Under the pieces are notes generated by a model. That model was not told the DNA's origin. It saw nothing but the letters and a program-made list of their open reading frames with translations, and ran no database searches. A DNA stretch of 64,000 nt from Stenotrophomonas sp. 24(2023). Its GTDB lineage: Bacteria > Pseudomonadota > Gammaproteobacteria > Xanthomonadales > Xanthomonadaceae. The translations under genes were made by a program, and so were the position numbers. The stretch spans positions 4,254,001 through 4,318,000 of the forward strand of contig NZ_CP133160.1 in NCBI RefSeq assembly GCF_030913365.1, read 5' to 3'. Positions 50,987 to 60,410 of this stretch are shown here, in pieces; position 1 is the first letter of the stretch, and the number at the start of each line of letters is the position of its first letter.

Positions 50987-53119
50987 ATGTCCCGATTCCG
51001 TCCTGCCGCCCGCCCTGCGGGCGCCTTCAGCGCGCTTGCCTGCGCGCTGGCCACTGCCTTTTCCGCCCATGCCGCCGATGATCCGCTGCGCACCCTGGAC
51101 ACCGTGCGCGTGCTCGACACCCGCGCCGGCACGCTCGGCCTGGCCACCAGCACCGGCTCATCGCTGGGCCTGGATGCCCTGCAGACCCCGGCCAGCCTCA
51201 CCGTGGTCACCCGTGCCCAGCTGGAACAGCGTGGCGATGCCAGCCTCAACGATGCGATCAGCCGCGCCGGTGCGATCAGCGCGATGCCGCACCCCGGCAA
51301 CGGCCTGAGCGCCCTGTCCAGCCGCGGCTTCACCGACAGCGCCTCGGTCATGCGCCTGTACGACGGCCTACGCCAGTACGGCGGTATCGGCGTCACCTTC
51401 CCCTTCGACACCTGGTCGATCGAACGCATCGAAGTGCTGCGCGGCCCGGCATCGGTGCTGTACGGCGATGGCGCCATCGGCGGCGTGGTCAACATCGTGC
51501 CGAAGAAGCCGCACCTGGGCGCCATCGAGAACGAGGTGCAGCTCACCCTCGGCAGCGAAGACACCGCCCGCCTCGGTTTCGGCTCCGGTGGCGCGCTCTC
51601 GCCCACCCTGGCCTACCGCGTGGATGCCAGCGGCAACTACAGCGGCGGCTGGGTCGATCGCGGCCGCAGTGCCGATGCCACTTTCAACGGCGCGCTGCTG
51701 TGGCAGCCCCGCGCGGACCTGCAGTTCACCCTGACCCACGCCGAGGGCTACCAGGCACCGATGCGCTACTTCGGCACGCCGCTGGTCAACGGCCAGCAGC
51801 TCGACGCGCTGCGCCACCGCAACTACAACGTGGCCGACAGCATGATCCGCTTCCGCGACCGCTGGAGCCAGCTCGATGCGGTATGGACCCCGAACGCCTC
51901 CGTCGAATGGCGCACCCGCCTGTACCAGGTGGACAGCCAGCGCGACTGGCGCAATGCCGAACGCTACGTCTTCAATCCGGCCAGTGGCCTGATCGACCGC
52001 TCGGACAACACCGAAATCACCCACCGCCAGGACCAGACCGGGTTGACCTCCACCCTGCGCCTGACCGGCACGCTGGGCGGCTTCGGCAACGCGCTGGCGA
52101 TCGGCGTGGATGCCAACCGCGCCCACTTCACCCACACCAACAACACCTACACCGGCAGCTCCGGCCCGGTGGACCCGTTCAATCCCGTGCCTGGGCAGTT
52201 CGCCAGCGCCGCACCAAACATTCCGCGCTACCGCAACAGCGCCGAGCAGGTCGCCCTGTTCGCCGAGGACCGCATCGCCCTCACCGAGCGCTGGTCGCTG
52301 CTCGGCGGCCTGCGCCATGACCGCGCCACCATCGAGCGCACCGACCTGGTCAGCGGGCAAGCGGCGTTTTCCAAGCGCTATTCCAGCACCGGCTGGCGCA
52401 CCGGTACGGTGTTCGCGGTCACCCCGGGGTTCAGCGTCTACGCGCAGTACGCGCAGGCGGCCGATCCGGTCAGCGGCCTGCTGATGATCAGCCCGGCCAA
52501 CGGCGTGTTCGACCTATCCAAGGGCCGCCAGGTGGAAGTCGGCGTGAAGCAGGCCTTCGACCGTGGCGAATGGACGCTGGCCGCCTACCGCATCCGCAAG
52601 ACCGGCCTGCTCAGCCGCGATCCGCTCGATCCCTCGCAGCGGGTGCAGATCGGCGCGCAGACCTCACGTGGCATCGAGGCCTCGCTGAACTGGGAATTCG
52701 CCCCCGACTGGTCGCTGGACCTCAATGCCACCGTGCTCAAGGCCGAGTTCGAGGACTTCCTGGAAACCACCGGCACCCCGCCGCGGCTGGTCTCGCGCGA
52801 TGGCAACGTGCCGCCCAATGTGGCCGAACGCCTGGCCAATGCGTGGCTGGGCTGGCGCTTCCTGCCGGACTGGCAGCTGGCTGGCGGCGTGCGCTACGTC
52901 GGCAAGCGCTACGCCGACAACGCCAACACACTGGAACTGCCCGGCTATGCCACCACCGACCTGTCGCTGAGCTGGCAGGCCCGGCCGGCCACACGCATCA
53001 CCGCCCGCGTGTTCAACGTGTTCGACAAGGCCTACTACAGCACCGCCTATTACACCGCCACGCAATGGCTGCTCGGTGCAGACCGGCGCGTTGAACTGAG
53101 CCTGGACCACCGGTTCTGA
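50987..53119 (+). CDS. TonB-dependent receptor (siderophore/metal type)
   Basis: A 710-residue receptor with signal peptide (ends SAHA), plug domain including IERIEVLRGPASVLYGDGAIGG and a barrel ending LDHRF. TLDTVRVLDT is the probable TonB box. It precedes a PepSY protein by eight bases, a pairing typical of ferric-siderophore or copper uptake loci. The copper-rich neighbourhood and the His/Met-rich gene upstream favour a metal other than iron, without proof. The 202-base region before it holds only GC hairpins; no riboswitch was recognised. Confidence 0.9.
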   Translation: MSRFRPAARPAGAFSALACALATAFSAHAADDPLRTLDTVRVLDTRAGTLGLATSTGSSLGLDALQTPASLTVVTRAQLEQRGDASLNDAISRAGAISAMPHPGNGLSALSSRGFTDSASVMRLYDGLRQYGGIGVTFPFDTWSIERIEVLRGPASVLYGDGAIGGVVNIVPKKPHLGAIENEVQLTLGSEDTARLGFGSGGALSPTLAYRVDASGNYSGGWVDRGRSADATFNGALLWQPRADLQFTLTHAEGYQAPMRYFGTPLVNGQQLDALRHRNYNVADSMIRFRDRWSQLDAVWTPNASVEWRTRLYQVDSQRDWRNAERYVFNPASGLIDRSDNTEITHRQDQTGLTSTLRLTGTLGGFGNALAIGVDANRAHFTHTNNTYTGSSGPVDPFNPVPGQFASAAPNIPRYRNSAEQVALFAEDRIALTERWSLLGGLRHDRATIERTDLVSGQAAFSKRYSSTGWRTGTVFAVTPGFSVYAQYAQAADPVSGLLMISPANGVFDLSKGRQVEVGVKQAFDRGEWTLAAYRIRKTGLLSRDPLDPSQRVQIGAQTSRGIEASLNWEFAPDWSLDLNATVLKAEFEDFLETTGTPPRLVSRDGNVPPNVAERLANAWLGWRFLPDWQLAGGVRYVGKRYADNANTLELPGYATTDLSLSWQARPATRITARVFNVFDKAYYSTAYYTATQWLLGADRRVELSLDHRF

Positions 53120-53127
53120 GCACCGCC

Positions 53128-54630
53128 ATGTCCTGGAGCGCGCGCGGCAAACGCTGGACCTACCTCACCCACCGCTGGCTGGGCATCGGCGGCTGCGTGC
53201 TGATGCTGCTGTGGTTCCTCAGCGGCATGGTGATGCTGTTCATCGGCTACCCCAAGCTGACCCCGCAGGAGCGGCTGGCGGCCACTGCGCCGCTGGCCGC
53301 CAGCGGCCTGCGCGGGCTGGACGTGCTGCCCCCCGCACTGCAGGCCCGGCCGGAGAGCGTGGCCTTGCGCCTGCTGCGCGGCCAGCCCGTGTACCTGGTG
53401 CGCGCCGGCAAGGACGCCGGGGCCTGGTCGGCCCGCGATGGCCGGCCACTGCCGGCGGTGGACACCGCGACGGCGGCGCAGTCGGCGGCGGCTTTTGCCG
53501 GTGCCGACGCGCACGCTGTCGCCCCGGTTGGTGAGGACCGCTGGACGCACAGCGGTGCGCTCGATCCGCACCGGCCCCTGTACCGGGTGGAGGTCGGTGG
53601 CCCTGCGCCGGCCTCGTTGTACGTATCGTCGCGCACCGGTGAAGTGGTGCTGGACGCACCGTACGCCCAGCAGCGCTGGAACTACGTCGGTGCGTGGCTG
53701 CACTGGGTCTACATGATCCGCATGCAGCCGCGCGATCCGGTCTGGACCTGGACCGTCATCGTGCTGTCGGCCCTGTGCAGCATCGCCGCCTTCAGCGGTG
53801 TGCTGGTCGGGGTGTGGCGCTGGCGGTTCCAAGGGCGGTACCGCTCCGGCGCGAAGACGCCGTACACCGAACCGTGGATGCGCTGGCACCACCTGCTGGG
53901 GTTGATGGCCAGCGCGCTGGTGTGCACGTGGATCTTCAGCGGCCTGATGTCGATGAATCCGGCCGGCCTGTTCAGCAGCGAACGCAGCGGCGGGGCGATG
54001 GACGCCTACCGGGGGCCACCACCGTCGCTGGACAGCGCGGTCGCGCAGCCGGCCCACGTGCTGGACGCGCTGGCCGATGCCGGCTTCGCACCGGTGGAGC
54101 TGCAGTGGCGGCGCATGGGCGGCGCGCTGTACGCGCTGGCCTTCGACCGTACCGGTGAGGTGCGCGTGGTCAACGCCCGCCTGCAGATCGCCCGACAGCT
54201 GCCCCGCGTGCAGGTGGAACAGGCCGCACGCTCGCTGGTGGCGGCACCGGTGTTGACGGCCACGGTCATCGAACGTACCGATGCGTACTACTACGCGCGT
54301 GCCGCCGAAGCGATGAACGGCGCCGCCTCACGGCGCCTGCCCGCGTTGAAGCTGACCTATGCCGACCCGGCCGCCACCACCGCCTACATCGAACTGGCCA
54401 CCGGCGATGTGGTGCTGGTGATGGGCCAACGCGAACGGGTGGGACGCTGGCTGTTCAATTTCCTGCACAGCTGGGACCTGCCGGTGATGCTGGGGGCCGC
54501 CGGCACCCGCCAGGCGATCCTGCTGCTGCTGAGCCTCGGCGGCACGGCCTTGTGCAGCACCGCCCTGGTGATCGCCTGGCGGCGGTTGCGGCGCAAGTTC
54601 GGTGCAGCACCACAACGCCGACACGGGTAG
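53128..54630 (+). CDS. PepSY domain membrane protein (reductase-like)
   Basis: A 500-residue inner-membrane protein with four main helices and two PepSY-type periplasmic regions: HRWLGIGGCVLMLLWFLSG, YVGAWLHWVYMIR, WMRWHHLLGLMASALVCTWIFSG and the last helix at about 465-485. Conserved His in the first and third helices (THRWLG, RWHHLLG) could hold haem, as in ferric-chelate reductases. It follows the TonB receptor and likely reduces or processes the imported metal chelate. The stop TAG falls in the GTAG head of a SMAG repeat. Confidence 0.88.
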   Translation: MSWSARGKRWTYLTHRWLGIGGCVLMLLWFLSGMVMLFIGYPKLTPQERLAATAPLAASGLRGLDVLPPALQARPESVALRLLRGQPVYLVRAGKDAGAWSARDGRPLPAVDTATAAQSAAAFAGADAHAVAPVGEDRWTHSGALDPHRPLYRVEVGGPAPASLYVSSRTGEVVLDAPYAQQRWNYVGAWLHWVYMIRMQPRDPVWTWTVIVLSALCSIAAFSGVLVGVWRWRFQGRYRSGAKTPYTEPWMRWHHLLGLMASALVCTWIFSGLMSMNPAGLFSSERSGGAMDAYRGPPPSLDSAVAQPAHVLDALADAGFAPVELQWRRMGGALYALAFDRTGEVRVVNARLQIARQLPRVQVEQAARSLVAAPVLTATVIERTDAYYYARAAEAMNGAASRRLPALKLTYADPAATTAYIELATGDVVLVMGQRERVGRWLFNFLHSWDLPVMLGAAGTRQAILLLLSLGGTALCSTALVIAWRRLRRKFGAAPQRRHG

Positions 54631-54650
54631 ATCCACGCCATGCGTGGATG
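54627..54650 (+). repeat. SMAG repeat (forward) overlapping PepSY stop
   Basis: GTAG then ATCCACGC-CAT-GCGTGGAT, a perfect 8-bp stem. The TAG is the PepSY stop codon. An identical element is at 54709. Confidence 0.85.
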
Positions 54651-54676
54651 AACCGCCGATACCCCACCCGCCCCCA

Positions 54677-54696
54677 GCCACGCATGGCCACGCATG
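54677..54696. repeat. two direct GCCACGCATG copies (SMAG fragments)
   Basis: Two adjacent 10-base copies of GCCACGCATG between full SMAG elements look like remnants of degraded stem-loops. Confidence 0.55.
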
Positions 54697-54708
54697 GCAT
54701 GATTCCCT

Positions 54709-54732
54709 GTAGATCCACGCCATGCGTGGATG
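54709..54732 (+). repeat. SMAG repeat (forward)
   Basis: Identical in all 24 bases to the element at 54627-54650, including GTAG head and 8-bp stem. The following bases (GTGGATGAACC-A-CCGATAC) also match, so the copied unit is longer than the hairpin. Confidence 0.85.
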
Positions 54733-54758
54733 AACCACCGATACATCCACCCGACCCA

Positions 54759-54781
54759 AGCCACGCATGGCGTGGCTCTAC
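54759..54781 (-). repeat. SMAG repeat (reverse)
   Basis: AGCCACGC-ATG-GCGTGGCT followed by CTAC, i.e. a GTAG-headed hairpin on the minus strand, in opposite orientation to its neighbours. Confidence 0.8.
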
Positions 54782-54787
54782 CCTGTT

Positions 54788-54812
54788 GACATGCGTGGAT
54801 GAACCGCCGATA
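54788..54812 (+). repeat. partial SMAG unit
   Basis: The right half of the SMAG unit (CATGCGTGGATG-AACCGCCGATAC) recurs without its left arm or GTAG head. Confidence 0.6.
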
Positions 54813-54827
54813 CACACACCGACGGGC

Positions 54828-57800
54828 TCACTCCACCACCACCCCACGCGCCTCGCGCCGCCGGTGCATCCAGTAGTACACCGTCGGCAGCACCAGCAGC
54901 GTCAGCAGCATGGCCGACATCAACCCGCCGATCACCACCACCGCCAGCGGCTTCTGGGTCTCGGCACCGATCGCATGCGAGGTGGCCATCGGCAGCAGGC
55001 CGAACATCGCCAGCAGCGTGGTCATCAGCACCGTGCGCAGGCGCTGCAGCGAGCCCTGCACCACCGATGACAGCAGATCCATGCCCTGCTCGCGCAGCTG
55101 CCCGAACCGGCTCAGCATCACCACCCCGTTCAATACCGCCTGTCCGAACAGCGCGATGAACCCGATCGCAGCCGACACCGACAGCGGGATGCCGGTCAGC
55201 CATAGGGCCAGGATGCCGCCGATCATCGCCAGCGGCACATTGGCCAGGATCAGCGCGGCGCTGCCGATGTCCTTGAAGGCATCGAACAGCAGCACGAAGA
55301 TGATCAGCACCGACAACGGAATCACCCAGCCCAGCCGCGCCATCGCGCGCTGCTGGTTCTCGAACTCCCCCGACCATTCAATGCGGTAGCCCTCGGGCAG
55401 CGTCACATTCGCCTCGACCACGCGGCGCATGTCGGCCACCACGCTGCCCATGTCACGGCCGGCGATGAAGATGCTGACCGCCTTCACCCGCTGTGCGTTC
55501 TCGCGCGAGATGTTGATCGCCCCGCTGGCCAGGTGGAAATCGGCCACGTCGGCCAGCGTCACGGTATGTCCCTCGCCGATGCCCACCGGCACCGTCCGCA
55601 GGCGCTGAAGATCGCGGTCGGCATCGTCCAGGCGCAGGGTGATCGGGAAGCGCCGCTCGCCCTCCCACAGTTCGCCCACCTCGCGGCCGCCCAGGGCGGT
55701 CTCGATCACTTCGTCGATGTCACGCACGTTCAGGCCATAGCGCGCGGCACGGTCGCGGTCGATCTCCACCCGCAGCTGCGGCAGCGTACCGTCGCGGTCG
55801 ATGAACGCGCTCTCCACGCCGTCCACGCCGCGCACCTGGCCCAGGAGGGCCTGCGCCTGCCGGGTCAGCACGTCCAGGTTCTCACCACTGACCTTGATGA
55901 CCACCTGGCCCTTGATCTGCGAAATGCTCTCCAGGATGTTGTCGCGCACCGGCTGCGAGATCGAGAACTCCGGCCCGGGAATGCGCTGTTCCAGCAGGCG
56001 CTGCATGTCGGCCACCAGCTGCCGTTTGTCGACCCCGCGCGGCCATTCCTTTTCCGGCTTCAGCGCCACCAGTGCCTCGATCTGGTTGGCGCCCTTCGCA
56101 TCGGAGCCGTCTTCGGGGCGGCCCAGCTTGGCCACCACCGTGGACACCTGCGGGAAGGTGCGCACCAGCTCGCGGATGCGCCGCGACTGCTGCTGCGCTT
56201 CGGCCAGGCTGGTGCTGGGGTCCAGGGTGGCGGTGAGCCAGATCGAGCCCTCATCCAGCTCCGGCAGGAACTCCGAACCCAGCCGCGTGCCCAGCGCCAG
56301 CGTGGCCACCAGCAGCGCCACCGCCGTCAGCACCACCGCACGCGGCCGTGCCAGCGCCTTGACCAGCACCGGCTGGTACCAGCCGGTCAGGCGGTTCATC
56401 AGCGGGTTCTCGCCGCGCATGCGCTCGCGCCGCAGCCACCAGAAGCACAGCAGCGGCACCACGGTCAGCGCCAGGATCAGCGCGCCGATGAGCGCGGACG
56501 TCACCGAATAGGCCATCGGCGCGAACATGCGCCCTTCCTGCCGCTGCAGGGTGAAGATGGGAATATGCGCGGCGATGATGATCATCATCGAGAAGAAGGT
56601 CGGCCGGCCGACTTCCGAGGCCGCCGACAGCACCGTGGACAGCCGCGTCCTGCGGTCGGCCCCGGGGGGCAGGCCGGACAGCCGCGAAACAATGTGCTCG
56701 GTGACGATCACCGCGCCATCGATGATGATGCCGAAGTCCATCGCGCCCAGCGACAGCAGGTTGGCCGGCACGCCCCACAGGTGCAGGCCCAGGAAAGTGG
56801 ATAGCAGGGCCAGCGGCATCATCGCCGCCACGATCAGCGCGGCGCGGGCGTTGTACAGGAACAGCCACAGCACCAGGAACACCAGCACCGCGCCTTCCAG
56901 CAGGTTGCGGAACACGGTCTTGAGCGTGGTCGACACCAGCCAGGAGCGGTCGTAGAACGGCTCCAGCGTCACCCCGGCCGGCAGCTGCCGCGCCTGGATG
57001 TCGGCGATGCGGGCATGCAGCGCATCGAGCACCGCCGAGGGGTTCTCGCCCTTGCGCATCAGCACCATGCCGAACACCGCATCGTCGTTGTCATCCTGGC
57101 CGACCAGCCCCTGCCGGGGCAGGCCGGTATCGGCGATGCTGGCCAGGTCGCGCACCAGCACCGGGGTGCCACCACGCTGGGCCACCACCACATTGCCGAT
57201 GTCCGCCGGCGACCGCATCAGGCCCACGCCACGGATCAGGAACTGCTGCTGGCCGCGCTCGATGTAGCCGCCACCGGCATTGGAGCTGCCGTTTTCCAGT
57301 GCCTGTGCGAAGTCGCCCAGGCTGACGCCCCGGTCACGCAGCTTGTCCAGGTCCGGCTTGACCTGGAAGGTGCGCGCATAGCCGCCGAAACTGATCACAT
57401 CGGCCACGCCGGGCACGGTGCGCAGGCCGCGCTCCATCACCCATTCCTGCACGGTGCGCAGCTGCGTGGACGACAGGTGCGGGGCGTGCAGCACATAGCG
57501 GTAGATTTCGCCCACCGCCGAACTCATCGCTTCCAGTTCCGGCTGCACCCCTTCGGGCAGGTCCACGCCCTGCAGGCGCTCCAGCACCTGCGCGCGGGCG
57601 AAGTAGTCGTCGGCCTTGTCGTCGAAGGTCAGGATGATCATCGACAGGCCGAACTGGGTATGCGAGAACACCCGCACCGAGTGCGGGATGCCCGACAGTG
57701 CCACCTCCAGCGGTATGGTGATCTCGCGTTCCACTTCCTCGGCGGCGCGCCCGGGGTGCAGGGTCACCACGGTCACCTGGGTGTCGGACACATCCGGGAA

Positions 57801-57914
57801 GGCTTCCACCGGCAGCATGCGGAACGCGGCGATACCGGCACCGACGAACAGCAGCAGCGCCAGCATCACCATCAGCGGCTGGCGCAGGCAGTACGCAATC
57901 AGACGATCGATCAT
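54828..57914 (-). CDS. czcA: heavy-metal RND efflux permease (CzcA/HME family)
   Basis: A 1028-residue RND pump of the heavy-metal (HME) class. Helix 4 shows DFGIIIDGAVIVTE, matching the DFG-x3-DGA-x4-E signature of divalent-cation exporters (Zn, Co, Cd, Ni) rather than the Cu/Ag type. FPDVSDTQVTVVTLHPG at the N-terminus is also HME-typical. It is the last gene of an outer-membrane channel, adaptor, pump operon (czcCBA order) and overlaps the adaptor as ATGA. The exact metal cannot be told. Confidence 0.93.
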   Translation of the reverse strand: MIDRLIAYCLRQPLMVMLALLLFVGAGIAAFRMLPVEAFPDVSDTQVTVVTLHPGRAAEEVEREITIPLEVALSGIPHSVRVFSHTQFGLSMIILTFDDKADDYFARAQVLERLQGVDLPEGVQPELEAMSSAVGEIYRYVLHAPHLSSTQLRTVQEWVMERGLRTVPGVADVISFGGYARTFQVKPDLDKLRDRGVSLGDFAQALENGSSNAGGGYIERGQQQFLIRGVGLMRSPADIGNVVVAQRGGTPVLVRDLASIADTGLPRQGLVGQDDNDDAVFGMVLMRKGENPSAVLDALHARIADIQARQLPAGVTLEPFYDRSWLVSTTLKTVFRNLLEGAVLVFLVLWLFLYNARAALIVAAMMPLALLSTFLGLHLWGVPANLLSLGAMDFGIIIDGAVIVTEHIVSRLSGLPPGADRRTRLSTVLSAASEVGRPTFFSMMIIIAAHIPIFTLQRQEGRMFAPMAYSVTSALIGALILALTVVPLLCFWWLRRERMRGENPLMNRLTGWYQPVLVKALARPRAVVLTAVALLVATLALGTRLGSEFLPELDEGSIWLTATLDPSTSLAEAQQQSRRIRELVRTFPQVSTVVAKLGRPEDGSDAKGANQIEALVALKPEKEWPRGVDKRQLVADMQRLLEQRIPGPEFSISQPVRDNILESISQIKGQVVIKVSGENLDVLTRQAQALLGQVRGVDGVESAFIDRDGTLPQLRVEIDRDRAARYGLNVRDIDEVIETALGGREVGELWEGERRFPITLRLDDADRDLQRLRTVPVGIGEGHTVTLADVADFHLASGAINISRENAQRVKAVSIFIAGRDMGSVVADMRRVVEANVTLPEGYRIEWSGEFENQQRAMARLGWVIPLSVLIIFVLLFDAFKDIGSAALILANVPLAMIGGILALWLTGIPLSVSAAIGFIALFGQAVLNGVVMLSRFGQLREQGMDLLSSVVQGSLQRLRTVLMTTLLAMFGLLPMATSHAIGAETQKPLAVVVIGGLMSAMLLTLLVLPTVYYWMHRRREARGVVVE

Positions 57915-59104
57915 GGCGTGGCGCGTCCTGCCGCCTGGGCGGTGGCCGTGCTGGCCGGGCCGGCCGGCACGGCCGGTGCGCTGTCCACCAGCTGCTGCAG
58001 CAGCAACCCGCCTTCCACCACTACCCGGGTGCCGACGGCCAACCCGTCACGCACCCACAGGCGGCCATCGCCCAGTTCTTCCGCGTTGACGGCGTGGCGC
58101 ACGTAGTGGCCCTTGCCTTCATCGACGAACACCACCTGCCGGCCCTCGATCAGCAGCACGGCGGCGTCGGGCAGCGATACCCCGCCCTGGGCCGGCAACG
58201 CGACCCCGGCACGCACGTACTGCCCGGCCTTGAACTGGCGACCGTGGTTGTCCAGCTCGGCCCGGGCCTGCACCACGCGGCGCTCGTTGTCGACGAAATC
58301 ATCCACGTGCTGCAGCGTGGCCTGCACCACCGCACCATCGGCACCGGCAACGCTGACCTGCACGCCCGGCGCCACGCGGCTGGCCAGCCGCTCGGGGATG
58401 TCCAGCAGCAGCCACAGCCGCTCCGGGTCGCCGACCACCGCCAGCGGCTGCTCGGCCTCCGGGCTGACCGCCATGCCCGGGCTCATGCGCCGCTCCACCA
58501 GCACGCCATCGATGGGCGCGCGCAGCGGCAGGCGCTGGTCGATGCGGTGGCCCGTGCCATAGGCGCTGGCAAAGGCCGCCGCGCGCGCATGTTCGGCCTG
58601 GCTGCCGGCAAAGGCCGCTTCGGCATCATCCAGCTCGCGGCCCGATACCACGCCTGCCGCGTGCAGTTCACGGGCGCGCGCCAGTTCATTGCGTGCCTGC
58701 TGCAGTTCGGCGCGGCCGCGTGCCCCATCGGCCTGCGCCTGGCCGAATTCCGGCGAGGTGATCCAGGCAATCACCTGCCCGGCCTTCACCCGCTGCCCGG
58801 GCTGCGCCTCGATGCGGGCCACCTGCCCGGCCAGCGGCGCACGCAACGCGCTGGAACGGGTCTCGTCCCAGGCCACGCGCCCCGGCAACTGCAGCGTCGC
58901 GCTGGCACCGGCGGTCACCGCTTCGCTGCGCAGCACGTCCAGCTGCCGGCTGTCGGCCGGAAACTGGATGTCGCCCGCGCGCACGGTCGGCGCCGTGTCG
59001 CTGTAGAGGGCCGGCTCGCGGCCACAGCCGGCCAGCAGCGCCAGCGCCAGCACGGCCGGCAGCAGCGCGGCACGCGCCGCAGGACGGGCAGTAAACACCT
59101 TCAT
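57911..59104 (-). CDS. czcB: RND adaptor protein CzcB-like (lipoprotein)
   Basis: A 397-residue periplasmic adaptor, with lipobox LLAGC (Cys 27) instead of a helix anchor. Lipoyl half-motif GQVARIEAQPGQRVKAGQVI, a coiled coil (about 130-180), LRAPIDGVLVERRMSPGMAV and barrel domains follow the Czc pattern. It overlaps both neighbours by four bases. It connects the CzcA pump and the CzcC channel. Confidence 0.9.
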   Translation of the reverse strand: MKVFTARPAARAALLPAVLALALLAGCGREPALYSDTAPTVRAGDIQFPADSRQLDVLRSEAVTAGASATLQLPGRVAWDETRSSALRAPLAGQVARIEAQPGQRVKAGQVIAWITSPEFGQAQADGARGRAELQQARNELARARELHAAGVVSGRELDDAEAAFAGSQAEHARAAAFASAYGTGHRIDQRLPLRAPIDGVLVERRMSPGMAVSPEAEQPLAVVGDPERLWLLLDIPERLASRVAPGVQVSVAGADGAVVQATLQHVDDFVDNERRVVQARAELDNHGRQFKAGQYVRAGVALPAQGGVSLPDAAVLLIEGRQVVFVDEGKGHYVRHAVNAEELGDGRLWVRDGLAVGTRVVVEGGLLLQQLVDSAPAVPAGPASTATAQAAGRATP

Positions 59105-60348
59105 CGGATCTCTCCTTCGACAACCGTGGTGGCGGCGCGCCAGCGCGCCAGGGCAATGGCATGGCCGGCCCGCGCGTCGATCAGCGCGGCCTCGAAATCG
59201 CGCCAGCTGCGGCGCGCATCCAGCAGATCGGTCAGGCTGGCGGCACCGCGGCGGAACGCCAGCTCCATGCCCTCCACCGCACGCCGGGCACTGTCGCCCT
59301 GCGCGCCTTCATAGGCCTGGCGTCGCGCCTGCGCGGCCACCAGCGCCGCCTGCAGCTGGTCCATCTCGGCACGCGCCTGCCGGTGCAGGTGCTGCAGGGC
59401 CAGGGCCGCACCGTCACGGTCGGCCTGCGCACGCTGGATGGCACCGCGTGCACGCGATGCACCGCCCAGCGGCACGGTCATCGACACGCCCCAGGTGACA
59501 CCGCTGATGTCACCGGGTTCGCGCTCGGCTTCGATGCCGAGCTGGATATCGCGATGGCGCTCGCTGCGGGCCAGCGCCACCCCCGCCTCCGCCGCCTCCA
59601 GGCGGGCCCGTGCCGCGCGCAGATCGCTGCGCTGCTGCGGATCGATCGCCCTGCGCCCGCCGTCGGAGTCCACCTGCGGCCACGCATCGTCGGCGCTGAG
59701 TGCATCGCCCGCATCACGCCCCATCAGCAGCGCCAGCGCATGGCGTGCATCGCCCAGGTCCAGCGCCGCATCGCGCGCGGCATCGGCCACGGCAAGGTCA
59801 TCCACCGCCAGGCGCGCGCGGTCCACCGGCGCCAGCGCACCGACCGCCACCTGGCGATCGGCCGCGGCCAGCTGCTCGCGGGAGCTGCGGCGGTTGTCCT
59901 CGGCGATCGCTGCACGTTCCTGCGCGGCCTTCAGGCCGAAATAGGCTTCCTGCACGGCCACCTGCTGCTGGCGACGGCTGTCGAGCACCTCCAGGCCGGC
60001 GGTGGCCAGCAGCGCATCGGCCTGGCGCATGCGCAGCGCCCGCTTGCCGCCACGTTCCCAGGTCCAGCCCACGCCCAGCGTGCTGTCCAGCCGCTTGTGC
60101 TGTGGCCCGCCCGGGCCCAGGCCCTGCTGCGCACTGTACTTGCTGGTGCCCAGCGCAAGTTCGGCCTCGGGCCGCAGCGCCGCCGTCAGTGCATCGCCCT
60201 GCACGCCACGCAGTTCCAGCGCGGCCGCGCGCAGGTCCGGGTTGTGCGCTTCCATCGCACGCAGGGCATCGGCCAGGGTCAGCGCCGATGCCGCCGGCGC
60301 ACACACTACGGCGGCAACCAGCACCGCAAGGCGAGAGGTGAAATTCAT
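59101..60348 (-). CDS. czcC: outer-membrane efflux channel CzcC-like
   Basis: A 415-residue TolC-family channel: signal peptide ends ASA (residue 22), then two repeats of alpha-helical OEP domains rich in Ala, Gln and Glu, with ERGGKRALRMRQA and the second-repeat VPLGGASRARGAIQRAQA. It is the first gene of the czcCBA operon, start at 60348. It lies 62 bases from the divergent two-component genes; direct repeats at 60372-60407 occupy that gap. Confidence 0.88.
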   Translation of the reverse strand: MNFTSRLAVLVAAVVCAPAASALTLADALRAMEAHNPDLRAAALELRGVQGDALTAALRPEAELALGTSKYSAQQGLGPGGPQHKRLDSTLGVGWTWERGGKRALRMRQADALLATAGLEVLDSRRQQQVAVQEAYFGLKAAQERAAIAEDNRRSSREQLAAADRQVAVGALAPVDRARLAVDDLAVADAARDAALDLGDARHALALLMGRDAGDALSADDAWPQVDSDGGRRAIDPQQRSDLRAARARLEAAEAGVALARSERHRDIQLGIEAEREPGDISGVTWGVSMTVPLGGASRARGAIQRAQADRDGAALALQHLHRQARAEMDQLQAALVAAQARRQAYEGAQGDSARRAVEGMELAFRRGAASLTDLLDARRSWRDFEAALIDARAGHAIALARWRAATTVVEGEIR

Positions 60349-60371
60349 GCGCGCCACGGTAAGGTGACGCA

Positions 60372-60407
60372 CTTGCGCCAAACTTTCCCGAACCTTGCGC
60401 GAAGCTT
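60372..60407. promoter_or_regulatory. direct repeats in czcCBA / two-component divergent promoter
   Basis: CTTGCGCCAAACTT and CTTGCGCGAAGCTT (12 of 14 identical) start 22 bases apart, two helical turns. This is the typical footprint of an OmpR-family regulator and could couple czcCBA to the two-component system. Confidence 0.65.
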
Positions 60408-60410
60408 GCA

